From NCBI GenBank assembly GCA_036513895.1, contig DATBYF010000070.1, forward strand, positions 4,251 through 68,250: DNA of 64,000 nt, in the 5' to 3' direction. The stretch is from Palsa-147 sp036513895 (lineage in GTDB: Bacteria > Acidobacteriota > Terriglobia > Acidiferrales > UBA7541). The first letter of the stretch is position 1; each line of letters starts with the position of its first letter. The notes under the pieces are model-generated. The model was not told the DNA's origin and did no database searches. It saw only the letters and a program-made list of their open reading frames with translations. Positions 8,026 to 17,272 of the stretch are shown here, in pieces. The position numbers and the translations under genes were made by a program.

Positions 8026-9891
8026 ATGGGCATTTTAACAGTGAGACGTTTACTCAGACGCAGCCTCGATTTTCGTTTGCCCCTCGTTTTCATTTTTCTT
8101 TGGTTTTGCTGCGCAGGAATTTTGACGCCAGCGCGTGCACAGACTGCGCCAGACACCGCCCCACCCCAATCGTCCCCGGCGCCCCAATCAACTTCGCCTG
8201 CACCGGCCACATCGCAGGATTCGAAACCCACTGGCGAGCCTGCTGCGGAGATGAGCACGCACGAATCAACAGCAACATTCAAAGTGCCTGTGAACCTGGT
8301 TCTCGTCCGCGTAGTTGTGCGCGACGGAACCGGGCGCGCAGTGCCAGACCTGAAGAAGGACGACTTCCAACTTTTCGATAGCCGGAAGCTGCAAATCGTC
8401 ACACATTTTTCAATCGAGAAACCCGCAGCGCCGGTTCCCCCTGCGCCCGTATCGATATCGCAAGGCGAGGTCGACGAAGCCGGCAACGCCAAGCCCACGG
8501 TCGCGTTGCCATCCCGATTCGTGGCGCTGCTTTTCGACGACGTGCATTTGAGCATGGAGGACCTCGTCCGAGCGCGCCTGGCCGCGATGCGCTATCTCAA
8601 ATCAGTAGTCCAGCCATCAGATCGAGTCGCGCTTTTCACCATATCGGGCCAGGATCAGGTGGATTTCACGGACGACCACGAACAACTGCGCGCTAAGCTG
8701 GCCGTCCTCACACCCCGCGGGGTGACGGCGGGCGATACATCCGGAACTAGCGGCTGCCCATCTATGAATTTTTATCAGGCAGACCTGATCGTCAACCACA
8801 ACGATCAATCGGCGCTCGCTGTCGGAACTGCTGATGCCCTCGCCTGCGCGTACAACAACGACACGCGATTTAATAACGCGGCACAAAGTTTGGCGACATC
8901 AGCCGCATACGGCATGGTGTCGGCCAGCAACGTGGAGATGGACTACTCCTTTCGGCGGCTTCAGGAAATTATTCGGCGTATTTCCGTGTTGCCAGGGCAG
9001 CGAAGTATTGTCCTGGTCTCGCCGGGATTTCTGTTTTACGGGCGCGAGATTGACGTCGAAGAATTGATTGACAAAGCGACGCGCGCGAATGTGCTGATCA
9101 ACACATTAGATGCGAGAGGCCTTTTCACACCCGACGACGGCCTGGACGTTTCGCGGGAGTACACGAGTTCGCCGACGGTCGCAGGTCCTAAAAGCGTGTA
9201 TTACCTGACCTCTCAAAATAGGCAGAACGATATTTTGGAGGAACTGGCCGACGGCACGGGCGCCGTTTTCTTCCACAACAACAACGACCTCGACGCGGGC
9301 TTCCGGCAGGCTGCAGGAGCGCCGGAAGTGTCGTATCTGTTGGGTTTTTCCCCCATTGGCCTGAAGCTGGATGGCCGGTTCCATGACTTGAAAGTGACCC
9401 TCGCGAGCAAGCAGAAATACGCCATTCAGGCCCGACGGGGATACTATGCACCGAAGCACAGCACCGATCCGATGGAAGTAGCCAAGCAGCAGATTGAAGA
9501 AGCGGTGTTTTCGCAGGAAGAAATTCACGATCTTCCTGCCGAGCTTCATACGCAGTTCTACAAATCGGACAAGTCGGATGCGCAACTGTCCGTGCTGACT
9601 CGCTTCAATGTAAATCGTCTTCAATTTCGCAAGGAAGACGGGCGAAATAAAAACAATCTCACGGTCGTCGCAGCCTTGTTTGACCGCAACGGCAATTTCA
9701 TTACCGGCAACGAGAAGACAATCGAACTGCGCCTCCGCGACACTACTCTGGCAAGACTCGAACAAACTGGAATGACGGTAAAATCGAATTTCGACGTTAA
9801 GCCTGGCGCTTATCTTGTCCGCATGGTCGTGCGAGATTCGGAAGCATCAATGATCGCAGCAGAAAATGGAATGGTTGAGATTCCTTACTAG
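8026..9891 (+). CDS. Secreted VWFA-related (acidobacterial type) protein
   Basis: I chose the ATG at 8026 because it gives a clean signal peptide (basic start, hydrophobic VFIFLWFCCAGIL, then ARAQ); a GTG at 7963 would add 21 residues. A Pro/Ser-rich linker follows, then the acidobacterial VWFA-related domain: VNLVLVRVVVRDGTGRAV, VPDLKKDDFQLFD, and a VWA-like core beginning VALLFDDVHLS. The metal-site motif DxSxS is not conserved here. Later segments include QRSIVLVSPGFLF and the SYLLGFSP and RRGYYAP blocks typical of the family. It should be exported; its molecular role is not known. The next gene is a paralogue ten bases downstream. Confidence 0.85.
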   Translation: MGILTVRRLLRRSLDFRLPLVFIFLWFCCAGILTPARAQTAPDTAPPQSSPAPQSTSPAPATSQDSKPTGEPAAEMSTHESTATFKVPVNLVLVRVVVRDGTGRAVPDLKKDDFQLFDSRKLQIVTHFSIEKPAAPVPPAPVSISQGEVDEAGNAKPTVALPSRFVALLFDDVHLSMEDLVRARLAAMRYLKSVVQPSDRVALFTISGQDQVDFTDDHEQLRAKLAVLTPRGVTAGDTSGTSGCPSMNFYQADLIVNHNDQSALAVGTADALACAYNNDTRFNNAAQSLATSAAYGMVSASNVEMDYSFRRLQEIIRRISVLPGQRSIVLVSPGFLFYGREIDVEELIDKATRANVLINTLDARGLFTPDDGLDVSREYTSSPTVAGPKSVYYLTSQNRQNDILEELADGTGAVFFHNNNDLDAGFRQAAGAPEVSYLLGFSPIGLKLDGRFHDLKVTLASKQKYAIQARRGYYAPKHSTDPMEVAKQQIEEAVFSQEEIHDLPAELHTQFYKSDKSDAQLSVLTRFNVNRLQFRKEDGRNKNNLTVVAALFDRNGNFITGNEKTIELRLRDTTLARLEQTGMTVKSNFDVKPGAYLVRMVVRDSEASMIAAENGMVEIPY

Positions 9892-9901
9892 TGAGGACGC
9901 C

Positions 9902-12406
9902 ATGAAATCTCGGCAGCCAATCACCTTCATCGCAATCGTCGCCATTGTCGCCGTCGTAGCGTGGCTTGCGTGCCGTGGCGCGGGCTTGACGGCGTTCGCC
10001 CAGTCTCAGCAATCTCCTCCAGCCAACGCCTCGGCGCCTCCCGCTCCTCAATCCGCGCCAGCGCAGCAAGCCGCCGCTGGCGCCACTGGAGCAACTGCGA
10101 CGCAAGATCAGAACCCGGATGCGTCTGGTTCTATCATTAAAAGCGAATCGCGGCTTGTTCGCGTGGATGCAATCGTCACCGACAAGAAGGGCAACTACAT
10201 CACCGATCTGACCGCGAACGATTTCAAGGTGTTTGAAGACAACAAGCAACAGCAGGTCAACAGTTTCTATTTCGGCGCGGATGCCGCCGGGCCCGTAGCC
10301 GCGCGCCGGCATTACATGATTCTTTTTTTCGACAATTCCACAATGGATTTCGGTGATCAGGCGCGCGCTCGGGATGCCGCCGCGAAATTCATTGATGCGA
10401 ACGCAGGACCAGATCGCGTAATGGCTGTCGTTAACTTTGGCGGTGTGGTTCAAATCACTCAGAACTTTACTTCCGATGTTGCCAGGCTCAAATCGGCCGT
10501 GGCTGGTCAGCGCACCTCGTCCGTCAGCCCGAACGCGCCGCCCACCGATACCTCCGGTACATCGGCAGCAACGACGCCCGGGCTAACTTCTGATACTCCC
10601 GGCGGATTTTCAGCACCCGGCGGCCTCTCCTCGCTGACCAGCGAAGAAGCCAATTTTGGCTCGCGCACGGTTTTAATCGCCTTGCGCAACATGGCCAAAG
10701 ACCTCGCGCCCGTCAGCGGAAGAAAGACGCTCGTGCTGTTCACCTCAGGATTTCCGGCCACCGAAGAAATTATGTCGGAGCTTACGGCTACGATCGACGC
10801 GTGCAACAAAGCGAACGTCGCGATATATCCGCTCGATGTTCGCGGCCTCGTGGCGCCCGGCGCATGGATGCCGCCAAATCATTTCGATCGCACGCCGCCT
10901 ACATACAGCGGAGCGAAATCACGCGAGTCAACTGGATTCGCATCGCAACCGGCGATAGTTCTCGCGGCGTACCGCGTCTCGAGTTCGCCAATTTGGGCCG
11001 CTCCTCAGCACGGCGGAGGCGGGACGGGCGGAGGCGGTGGCCACGGTGGCGGGCCCGGTGGCGGTACAGGCGGGCCTGGAACGGGCGGGGGTGGCACTGG
11101 CGGTGGCGGCAAGGGCGGTTCTGGCGGTACAGGTTCTGGCGGTTCCGGTGGTTCAGGTGGCGGAGGTGGTAGAGGAGGTTCTGGAGGCACCGGTGGCGGA
11201 GGTCGAGGCGGCGGCATACCGCTTCCCGGCTCGCCGTTCGTCACTCAGCCGCGTTCCATCGTTCCGTCGTTTCCAAACTTGCCGAGCAACAATCAGCAAG
11301 TTCTCTATATGCTCGCGGAAGGCACCGGCGGATTTCCAATCATGAACACGAATGATCTCCTCTCAGGTCTCGACAAAATCGCGCGCGAACAAAACGCCTA
11401 CTATCTTCTCGGATACGCGCCTCAGGAATCTCCCGATGGAGCCTGCCACACGCTCAAAGTGAAAGTGGATCGCGGCGGCACGAATGTCAGATCGAGAAGC
11501 GGCTACTGCAACGTGAAGCCTCCCGACGTCCTCGCCGGCCGCCCCGTGGAAAAAACACTCGAAGCGCGCGCAACAGGAACTGTTCCCGGCAATATCGGCG
11601 GAACTCTCGAGGCGCCCTATTTCTACACGGCGCCGAATGCCGCGCGCGTCGATCTCTCCATGAGTATCGTGTCGTCATCGGTCGAGTTCACGAAAGTGAA
11701 AGGAAAATTTCATTCCGACGTGAACATTCTTGGGATCGCCTACAAGCCGGATGGCTCGGTAGGTGCGCGATTCAGCGATGCCGTTACTCTCGACTTTGAC
11801 AAAGATGAATTAAAAAATTTCACCGCAGCGCCCTGGTATTACCAGAATCAGTTCACAGTCGCGCCGGGTCAGTATCGCTTGACCATCGCCCTCTCATGCG
11901 GCGGCCAGAGTTTCGGCAAATACGAAACGCCGCTTTCCATCGAGCCGTACGACGGCAAGAAATTCACGCTGAGCGCATTAGCGCTGAGCAACTCCATCCA
12001 GAAAGTTGCCGATTCGGGCCCTGGCCTCGATGCCGCTCTTCTCGAAGATCGCACGCCGCTCGTCGTCAAGGATTTCGAAATCGTTCCGTCCGGCAGCAAT
12101 CGCTTCAAGAAGACAGATAAGACGGTTATCTACACCCAAATTTACGAACCGAAGTTGGCCGCCGCGAATCCGCCGGTGGTCAGAATCGGCTACCGCGTCG
12201 TTGATCCAAAAACCGGCAAGCAACTGATGGCATCCGGTGCCGTCGAAACCGACACATTCATCGTGAAGGGCAGCCCGGTCATAGCCATGGGCTTGAAGCT
12301 TCCCTTCGACGATTTGCCGCCAGGCTCTTACCGTCTCGACATGCAAGCCGGCGAAGTTGGAGGAGAGCGCACTCCGGTCCGCTCAGTCAGTTTCGACGTC
12401 GAGTAG
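9902..12406 (+). CDS. Secreted VWFA-related protein with long glycine-rich linker
   Basis: The ATG at 9902 gives a signal peptide (MKSRQPITFIAIVAIVAVVA, cleaved near FAQ); an in-frame ATG at 9866 overlaps the upstream gene. After a Pro/Ala/Gln-rich stretch comes the VWFA-related domain: LVRVDAIVTDKKGNYITDL, DFKVFEDNKQQQV, the metal-site-like FFDNSTM, and KTLVLFTSGFPA. A glycine-rich tract of about 68 residues interrupts the domain before the closing YYLLGYAPQE and RSGYCN blocks. The C-terminal 270 residues are predicted beta-rich and unassigned. It forms a two-gene unit with the preceding paralogue. Confidence 0.84.
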   Translation: MKSRQPITFIAIVAIVAVVAWLACRGAGLTAFAQSQQSPPANASAPPAPQSAPAQQAAAGATGATATQDQNPDASGSIIKSESRLVRVDAIVTDKKGNYITDLTANDFKVFEDNKQQQVNSFYFGADAAGPVAARRHYMILFFDNSTMDFGDQARARDAAAKFIDANAGPDRVMAVVNFGGVVQITQNFTSDVARLKSAVAGQRTSSVSPNAPPTDTSGTSAATTPGLTSDTPGGFSAPGGLSSLTSEEANFGSRTVLIALRNMAKDLAPVSGRKTLVLFTSGFPATEEIMSELTATIDACNKANVAIYPLDVRGLVAPGAWMPPNHFDRTPPTYSGAKSRESTGFASQPAIVLAAYRVSSSPIWAAPQHGGGGTGGGGGHGGGPGGGTGGPGTGGGGTGGGGKGGSGGTGSGGSGGSGGGGGRGGSGGTGGGGRGGGIPLPGSPFVTQPRSIVPSFPNLPSNNQQVLYMLAEGTGGFPIMNTNDLLSGLDKIAREQNAYYLLGYAPQESPDGACHTLKVKVDRGGTNVRSRSGYCNVKPPDVLAGRPVEKTLEARATGTVPGNIGGTLEAPYFYTAPNAARVDLSMSIVSSSVEFTKVKGKFHSDVNILGIAYKPDGSVGARFSDAVTLDFDKDELKNFTAAPWYYQNQFTVAPGQYRLTIALSCGGQSFGKYETPLSIEPYDGKKFTLSALALSNSIQKVADSGPGLDAALLEDRTPLVVKDFEIVPSGSNRFKKTDKTVIYTQIYEPKLAAANPPVVRIGYRVVDPKTGKQLMASGAVETDTFIVKGSPVIAMGLKLPFDDLPPGSYRLDMQAGEVGGERTPVRSVSFDVE
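11012..11214 (+). repeat. Glycine-codon low-complexity tract inside the second VWFA-related gene
   Basis: About 200 bases of GGN-dominated sequence encode an almost pure Gly tract with scattered Thr, Ser, Pro, His and Lys. The reading frame stays open, so it is a coding linker and not a frameshift. The opposite strand would encode a polyproline tract, which is taken as a shadow. Confidence 0.85.
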
Positions 12407-12863
12407 CCAGCTCAAATGCCGAAATCTCGGCCTCCTGTACTTCCGTACATGAAGCTGTTCCTTCGTCCAGCTGGCTAGCCTGACCCAATAGGCTGCCCTC
12501 CCACTGAACCACAGGGTAATGGACTCTCCGGTACTCATAAACTAGTATCCCCAGCACGACGGGCCAACCTTCCGGGTCCGCTGCGAAAACACGTTCCAAT
12601 TTCGCGCGGTTTGGGAGGGAATTACGGCCCGTTTGACGTGAGCCCACGATCCCAGCTTCAGGCCCACAGGCAAACCAGCCCGCTACAGTGAAGTTCAGGA
12701 CGTTGACTACCTAGTCCCGGCACGCTTTCGTGTTCCTCGCCTGTGACGTTGTCTGTTCGGAGAGGCGGCGGACTCATCCGAAACGGAACAACCGGAGCGA
12801 CGTGCAGCCAACGAATTAAAGTGCAGTTTCAATTTGCCGAAGTGTGTCTACAGGAGGGCGGAC
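12407..12863. other. Gene-poor stretch before the di-haem oxidoreductase
   Basis: About 460 bases with no convincing gene. The only notable site is the AGGAGGGCGGA ribosome binding site at its right end. A minus-strand reading frame here was considered and rejected. Confidence 0.5.
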
Positions 12864-14282
12864 ATGAAAAAATCTTCATTTGTGCTGGCGGCACTGGCTT
12901 TGCTGCTAGCTACGGTTTCAACTTCGTATAGCCAGCAGGGTCGTCAAGGTAATCCGGGGCAACAGGGACAAGGTGCGCAGGATCCCGGCCCGCGCGGCGC
13001 GCCAGTTGGCGCCGGTCAGCCGGTGCAAGGATTATCAAACGAAGAAGTCGATTATTTTAATAATGGATTGAACCGCTTCCAGGCAGTCGAAACTGTTCCG
13101 ACCGGCCTGGGCCCGGGCTTCAATATGAACTCATGTTCGGGCTGTCATGCGCAACCGGCAATAGGAGGTTCAAGCCCCAGCACGACAGCCTATCCAAATA
13201 TTGGTCCAAATCCACAGGTCGCCGTCGCCACTCTTGATAACGCGTCCAACATAATTCCACCCTTTATCACCGCCGATGGTCCGGTCCGTGAAGCCCGCTT
13301 CGTTTACACCACCAATGCAAACGGGAGTCTCACCAACACACCTGACGGCGGCGTTCACGATCTCTTCACCATCGCTGGACGCGGCGACGCGCAGAGCTGC
13401 CAGCTTCAGCAGCCTAACTTCGAGCAGGCGCTGGCACAGCGCAACGTAATCTTCAGGACACCCACGCCTCTCTTCGGCCTGGGCATGATCGAAGCGATTA
13501 CGGACGAAACCATCATGTACAACGCCCTGCAGAATGCTGGCTTGAAACGGCTCCTCGGAATTTCTGGCCAGCCAAACCGCAATGGAAACGACGGCACAAT
13601 TTCCAGATTCGGTTGGAAAGCTCAGAACAAATCGCTCAATCTCTTCGCCGGTGAAGCCTACAACGTGGAAATGGGCGTCACCAACGAAATGTTCCCTGAT
13701 GAGCGAGGCTTTCCGCCAAATCCGCTTCCAGCAAACTGCCTGATGAACAAGACGCCGGAGGACGGGACGAATTTCCTTGCCCCCGGCAGCGATTCCGCCG
13801 CGGTTGCGAGCGACATCGTTATGTTCGCAACATACATGCGCATGCTCGATCAACCCACGCCTGCATGCACGGGCACTGGTTGCTCGCAGTCAATTCAGAA
13901 CGGCGCCAAGGTGTTTGCCGGCGTCGGCTGCGCGCTTTGCCATACGCCTTCCATGCAGACGGGGCTGTCGTACTACGCGCCTGCAGGGATCAGTAATGTG
14001 ACTGCAAATCTATTTTCTGATTTGCTCGTTCACAATATGGGCTCGGGACTCGCAGACGGCGTCAGTCAAGGTACAGCCGGCCCGTCGCAATTCCGCACGG
14101 CGCCATTGTGGGGAGTCGGCCAGCGTGTGTTCTTCCTGCATGACGGCCGCACTTCGGACTTGCAACAGGCAATTCTGGCACACGCAAGTCAGGGCTCCGA
14201 GGCTAACGGCGTGATCTACCAGTTCCGCGGGCTCACGACAAATCAAAAGCAGGACCTGCTGAACTTCCTTCGGTCGCTGTAA
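12864..14282 (+). CDS. Secreted di-haem oxidoreductase (DHOR/putative peroxidase family)
   Basis: The ATG at 12864 is set by a strong AGGAGGGCGGA just upstream and opens a signal peptide (MKKSSFVLAALALLLATVS, then SYSQQG). The mature protein has two cytochrome c haem-binding CxxCH motifs: SCSGCH in the N-terminal quarter and GCALCH near residue 360. Between them lie conserved DHOR-like blocks such as LFGLGMIEAI, GRFGW-like SRFGWKAQ, and FRTAPLWGVGQR with FFLHDGRT at the end. The family is periplasmic and related to the di-haem peroxidase/thiol oxidoreductase group; the substrate is unproven. It appears to be a single-gene unit followed by a strong hairpin. Confidence 0.88.
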   Translation: MKKSSFVLAALALLLATVSTSYSQQGRQGNPGQQGQGAQDPGPRGAPVGAGQPVQGLSNEEVDYFNNGLNRFQAVETVPTGLGPGFNMNSCSGCHAQPAIGGSSPSTTAYPNIGPNPQVAVATLDNASNIIPPFITADGPVREARFVYTTNANGSLTNTPDGGVHDLFTIAGRGDAQSCQLQQPNFEQALAQRNVIFRTPTPLFGLGMIEAITDETIMYNALQNAGLKRLLGISGQPNRNGNDGTISRFGWKAQNKSLNLFAGEAYNVEMGVTNEMFPDERGFPPNPLPANCLMNKTPEDGTNFLAPGSDSAAVASDIVMFATYMRMLDQPTPACTGTGCSQSIQNGAKVFAGVGCALCHTPSMQTGLSYYAPAGISNVTANLFSDLLVHNMGSGLADGVSQGTAGPSQFRTAPLWGVGQRVFFLHDGRTSDLQQAILAHASQGSEANGVIYQFRGLTTNQKQDLLNFLRSL

Positions 14283-14286
14283 AGCT

Positions 14287-14340
14287 GTTGGCGGGGCGTT
14301 GCTGTGCGAACAGCAGCGCCTCGCTACCTCCACCGCCAAC
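14287..14340 (+). terminator. Large hairpin after the di-haem oxidoreductase gene
   Basis: GTTGGCGG (14287-14294) pairs with CCGCCAAC (14333-14340), and inside it GCGTTGCTGT pairs with ACAGCAGCGC (one G-T pair) around GCGA. No T-run follows, so it is a structural hairpin that may act as a terminator or 3' end stabiliser. Confidence 0.45.
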
Positions 14341-14444
14341 GAAATTGCTCGCTATCAATACTGCCTCGCCTAAATGCCCTCTCGCTTACAATATAAGGAG
14401 ACTGAAACCTCAGTCTCCGCACTTGAATTAGCGGACCGCTCATA

Positions 14445-15245
14445 TTGGAAACGTCTATCGAGCCTCAAAATCCTTCGCTGCTCGAATTCACAAACGTCAC
14501 CGTAATGCGGGGCGCCCGCACTGCACTCCACGACATCACGCTTCGCATCGCCGCAGGCGAACATGTCTGCATCCTGGGCCCCAACGGATGCGGAAAATCC
14601 ACGCTAATCAAAACCATCACCCGGGAATGCTATCCACTCGCAAGCGAAAACTCGCGGATTCTGCTCTTCGGCAAAGCGCAATGGAATATTTTCGAGCTGC
14701 GCTCGCTCCTCGGTATCGTCTCGCCCGACCTTCTAGCTTCGTGTACCTCGGATGCGACCGGCCTCGATGTCGTGCTCTCTGGTTTCTTCGGCAGCACTCG
14801 AATCTTCACTCATCATCAGATCGAACCCGATCTTGTCGCTCGCGCCCAGTCGTCGCTGGCGCGTCTGAATGCCTTGCATCTCGCTGCGCGACCCGTCGCC
14901 GAATTATCGTCGGGAGAAGCAAAACGCGTACTTCTCGCGCGCGCCCTCGTTCACGATCCCAAAACTCTTCTTTTCGATGAGCCAGGAACCGCACTCGACG
15001 TCGAAGCCCAGCGCCATCTTCAGGAAACCATGAGAAACCTGGCTCAGCAGGGAATCGGCATCCTGCTCGTCACCCACCATATCTCCGACATCATTCCCGA
15101 AATCGATCGCATCATTTTCCTGCAAGAAGGACGAATCCTCGCCGATGGCAGCAAAACCGAGTTACTGACAGAAAAGCGCCTAGCCAATCTTTTCGGCGTC
15201 CCCGTAAGAATCGCTCGCCAGGACGGCTTCTTCCATCTCTGGTGA
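14445..15245 (+). CDS. Stand-alone ABC transporter ATP-binding protein
   Basis: A 266-residue ATPase starting at TTG 14445. It has a complete set of ABC motifs: Walker A GPNGCGKST, signature LSSGEAKR (a variant of LSGGQ), Walker B TLLFDEPG with a normal Glu, and the H-loop TH in LLVTHHISD. The overall layout resembles ModF/YlmA-type ATPases. No permease or binding protein lies beside it; the next gene is on the other strand. It may serve a transporter elsewhere or act alone. The signature deviation is common in this subgroup. Confidence 0.85.
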   Translation: METSIEPQNPSLLEFTNVTVMRGARTALHDITLRIAAGEHVCILGPNGCGKSTLIKTITRECYPLASENSRILLFGKAQWNIFELRSLLGIVSPDLLASCTSDATGLDVVLSGFFGSTRIFTHHQIEPDLVARAQSSLARLNALHLAARPVAELSSGEAKRVLLARALVHDPKTLLFDEPGTALDVEAQRHLQETMRNLAQQGIGILLVTHHISDIIPEIDRIIFLQEGRILADGSKTELLTEKRLANLFGVPVRIARQDGFFHLW

Positions 15246-15291
15246 CCTTTGCCGGAATTGCATAGCAGCCTCAATCCAGCAGCTGGCACTT

Positions 15292-15318
15292 GTAGCGGCC
15301 GGCGTCAGCCGGGCATCT
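15292..15318 (+). repeat. GTAG-type REP-like hairpin
   Basis: GTAG followed by CGG and a five-base stem CCGGC (15299-15303) / GCCGG (15308-15312), then GCATCTT. It resembles the elements at 19321 and, inverted, at 27136. A GTAG or GGAG tetramer before a GC-rich hairpin is the usual form of REPs handled by RAYT transposases, and a RAYT gene lies 1.3 kb away. Confidence 0.5.
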
Positions 15319-15371
15319 TTCTTTTGCACTCGCGGCGTTCTTAAAAACCGATCAGCTCCCTCCGTCCTTCT

Positions 15372-16349
15372 CTACCCGCCCAGCGCCGCCGCCCCCGCAA
15401 TCCCCGAATCGCTCTCATACCGCGCATGCACGATAGGAATTTCCAGCGGCGTGGGATTGATACACCACTCAGGCAATTTCTCCCGGATCCGGTCGAAGAA
15501 TGGCGCAAGCATCTTCGCCACTCCGCCGCCAATTACAATAATCTCCGGCTCGAGCAGGTCAATAGTGTTCCCGATCCACACCGTCAGCAGATCAGCCGTC
15601 TCTTCAAGCGTCGCTCTGGCGATTGGATCGCCGGCAACAAAAGCTTCGTCCACCATTTCGCTCGTCACAGCGCGCACATCGCCACGCGCCAGGTTTAATA
15701 ACTTGGACTCCGGAGAATTAGCCGCGAGCAATTTTTGTCGCGCGCGCTCGGCGATTGCCGGCCCCGCAGCCAGCGCCTCGATGCAGCCAAGCTTGCCGCA
15801 TGCGCATCTCGGTCCTCGATAGTCAATGCTGACGTGGCCGCCCTCGCCCGCCGCGCCAGTACGACCATGGTAAATCTTGCCGTCTAAAATGAAGCCCGTG
15901 CCGATCCCCGTCCCCAGCGTCGCATAAAACACAATTCGATATCCGCGCCCCGCGCCCCAGCGCACTTCCGCCAGCGCGGCGGCCTTGCCATCATTCTCAA
16001 GGCAGACCGGCAATTCGTACGCCCGCCGAATTTCTTCCGCCAGGGGATAATTCCTCCAGCAAGGCACATTCGGTGGATTAATGATGATGCCTTTGATAGG
16101 ATCGAGCGGCCCGGGAGCGCAAAGCCCGATCCGGGAAATATCCGGACGCGCATCCGGCTTTGCCTCGAAGACAGCGTCAATCGCCGATTTCACGGCGCCG
16201 AGCCCCTCGGCGGCCGTGCCTTTAGCCGGCATGGGCTTACGCAACTGGAGCAGAATCTCGCCCTGCTCGTTTACAAGCCCAGCGGCAACCTTCGTCCCAC
16301 CAATATCTACACCAATAGCGTAGCGAGCCACGTTCCCAACTTTCATCAT
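15372..16349 (-). CDS. ROK-family sugar kinase (glucokinase-like)
   Basis: A 325-residue cytoplasmic kinase. The N-terminal phosphate-binding loop is IGVDIGGTKVAAGLV. The sugar-binding region holds CLENDGKAAALAE, whose Asn-Asp includes the catalytic Asp, and GEGGHVSID. The ROK zinc motif is CACGKLGCIE, which is complete. The C-terminal adenosine loop is IIVIGGGVAK. ROK proteins of this length without an N-terminal helix-turn-helix are kinases, usually for glucose, mannose or N-acetylhexosamines. The exact sugar is not readable here. The start may be the second Met. It is transcribed away from the RAYT region and appears monocistronic. Confidence 0.9.
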   Translation of the reverse strand: MMKVGNVARYAIGVDIGGTKVAAGLVNEQGEILLQLRKPMPAKGTAAEGLGAVKSAIDAVFEAKPDARPDISRIGLCAPGPLDPIKGIIINPPNVPCWRNYPLAEEIRRAYELPVCLENDGKAAALAEVRWGAGRGYRIVFYATLGTGIGTGFILDGKIYHGRTGAAGEGGHVSIDYRGPRCACGKLGCIEALAAGPAIAERARQKLLAANSPESKLLNLARGDVRAVTSEMVDEAFVAGDPIARATLEETADLLTVWIGNTIDLLEPEIIVIGGGVAKMLAPFFDRIREKLPEWCINPTPLEIPIVHARYESDSGIAGAAALGG

Positions 16350-16367
16350 GCAAATCGCGACGGTGCG

Positions 16368-16412
16368 GTGTCACTCCACCGCTAGGTAGGCATATCGTAG
16401 CAGAAACAGCAC
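16368..16412 (-). pseudogene. Remnant of the 3' end of an NCS2-type permease gene
   Basis: These 45 bases match 17551-17595, the end of the intact permease gene, at 40 positions. On the minus strand both encode VLFLLRY-x-YLAVE followed by a stop (Ala here, Val in the intact gene). Most differences are silent, including a different stop codon, so this looks like the tail of an old paralogue. Homology stops abruptly at 16412. Confidence 0.6.
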
Positions 16413-16449
16413 TAATCGCCTTCCGACTCGCCTCTCGGTTGAAGTATTT

Positions 16450-16542
16450 GCCTTCCGGTGGCAGCCCCCTGCTTCAGCAGGAGGAGCTGGACTTCAGTCC
16501 GGCGAAAGAAGTTCCGCCGTGAAGTGAGCTTCAGCCCTGGGC
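16450..16542 (+). repeat. RAYT-associated composite repeat, copy A
   Basis: About 93 bases: GGTGGCAGCC, a CCTGC-TTCA-GCAGG hairpin, GGAG followed by CTGGAC-TTCA-GTCC, then GCGAAAGAAG and a degenerate GAGCTTCAGCCCTGGG end. It matches copies at 17128-17220 and 17417-17510 in the same orientation. The GGAG tetramer before a hairpin is the signature of REPs. Confidence 0.8.
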
Positions 16543-16605
16543 CTGCTCCGTACAATTCCCGGATGCTCGCACGCGACGGTATGAAATAAACTGCCCCCTC
16601 CCAAT

Positions 16606-17082
16606 ATGCCGCTTGCACCACAAGACACTCGTACTTTCGTCACTTCGTCAGCTACCTGGGAAAGAAGATCGATCCTACAATCTAATAGTCTCTGCGATCT
16701 TCTGCTCGACGTAATTCGCGAGAACCGAGCCAAACGAAGATTCCAAATGCACGAATTCGTGTTCATGCGAGATCACATTCATCTAATTCTCACGCCCGCT
16801 CCGCTTGTGTCGCTCGAGAAAGTGATGCAGTTCATCAAAGGAGGCTTTTCTTACCGTGCCAAGAAGGAAATAAGCTTTTGTGGTGAAGTATGGCAGAAGG
16901 GTTACAGCGAACACAGAATCAGAAGCGCAAACGAATACGCACAACAAGTTGAATATCTCTGGATGAATCCCGTAAAAGCTGGCCTCGCGACGCTACCCAA
17001 CGAATATCCGTACTCCTCAGCGCGATTAAAGACCGAAGTCGATCCGGCCCCGCTTCAATTTCAACGGACGTCTCGCACATAA
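16606..17082 (+). CDS. REP-associated tyrosine transposase (RAYT, Y1 transposase family)
   Basis: A 158-residue, apparently full-length single-strand transposase. The HUH-type metal motif is DHIHLIL (residues about 57-63), preceded by MHEFVFM. LEKVMQFIKGGFSYRAKK and VWQKGYSEHRIRSANEYAQ are the conserved family blocks. The catalytic tyrosine is probably in NEYAQQVEYL, though GYSEH offers another. The end, YPYSSARL, is typical. RAYTs do not move like ordinary insertion sequences; they are domesticated enzymes linked to REP spread. Three copies of a composite REP plus an inverted partial copy lie within 500 bases on both sides, as expected for a resident RAYT/REP system. Confidence 0.9.
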   Translation: MPLAPQDTRTFVTSSATWERRSILQSNSLCDLLLDVIRENRAKRRFQMHEFVFMRDHIHLILTPAPLVSLEKVMQFIKGGFSYRAKKEISFCGEVWQKGYSEHRIRSANEYAQQVEYLWMNPVKAGLATLPNEYPYSSARLKTEVDPAPLQFQRTSRT

Positions 17083-17127
17083 ATCCCAGCTCCGAAGCCA
17101 TTGCCTTTCGAGGCGCGCCCTGTGCAA

Positions 17128-17220
17128 GCCTTTAGGTGGCAGCCCCCTGCTTCAGCACGGGGAGCGGGACTTCAGTCCAGCGAAAGAAGCTCCGTCGAGA
17201 AAATGGGCTTTAGCCACGGG
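17128..17220 (+). repeat. RAYT-associated composite repeat, copy B
   Basis: Same layout as copy A: GGTGGCAGCC, hairpin one around TTCA, GGAG, hairpin two GGGAC-TTCA-GTCC, GCGAAAGAAG, and the end ATGGGCTTTAGCCACGGG. One arm of each hairpin has a base change relative to copy C. Confidence 0.85.
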
Positions 17221-17272
17221 CGTTTTCGAGGGCCCAGCGCTAAAGCGCACGATCGCAAGCACGACTCCTGCC

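Noticed and set aside
11005..11244. Polyproline frame on the minus strand
   Set aside because: It is the reverse complement of the glycine tract in the VWFA-related gene.
12387..12647. Minus-strand frame of 86 codons after the second VWFA-related gene
   Set aside because: It overlaps the end of a well-supported gene, has no ribosome binding site and matches no family I know.
13170..13853. Minus-strand frame (227 codons) inside the di-haem oxidoreductase gene
   Set aside because: It lies fully within a gene with two CxxCH motifs on the other strand and has no recognisable domain.
15281..15300. TGGCACTTGTAGCGG as a sigma-54 promoter
   Set aside because: The -12 element TTGC is absent at the right distance; the sequence belongs to a REP-like element.
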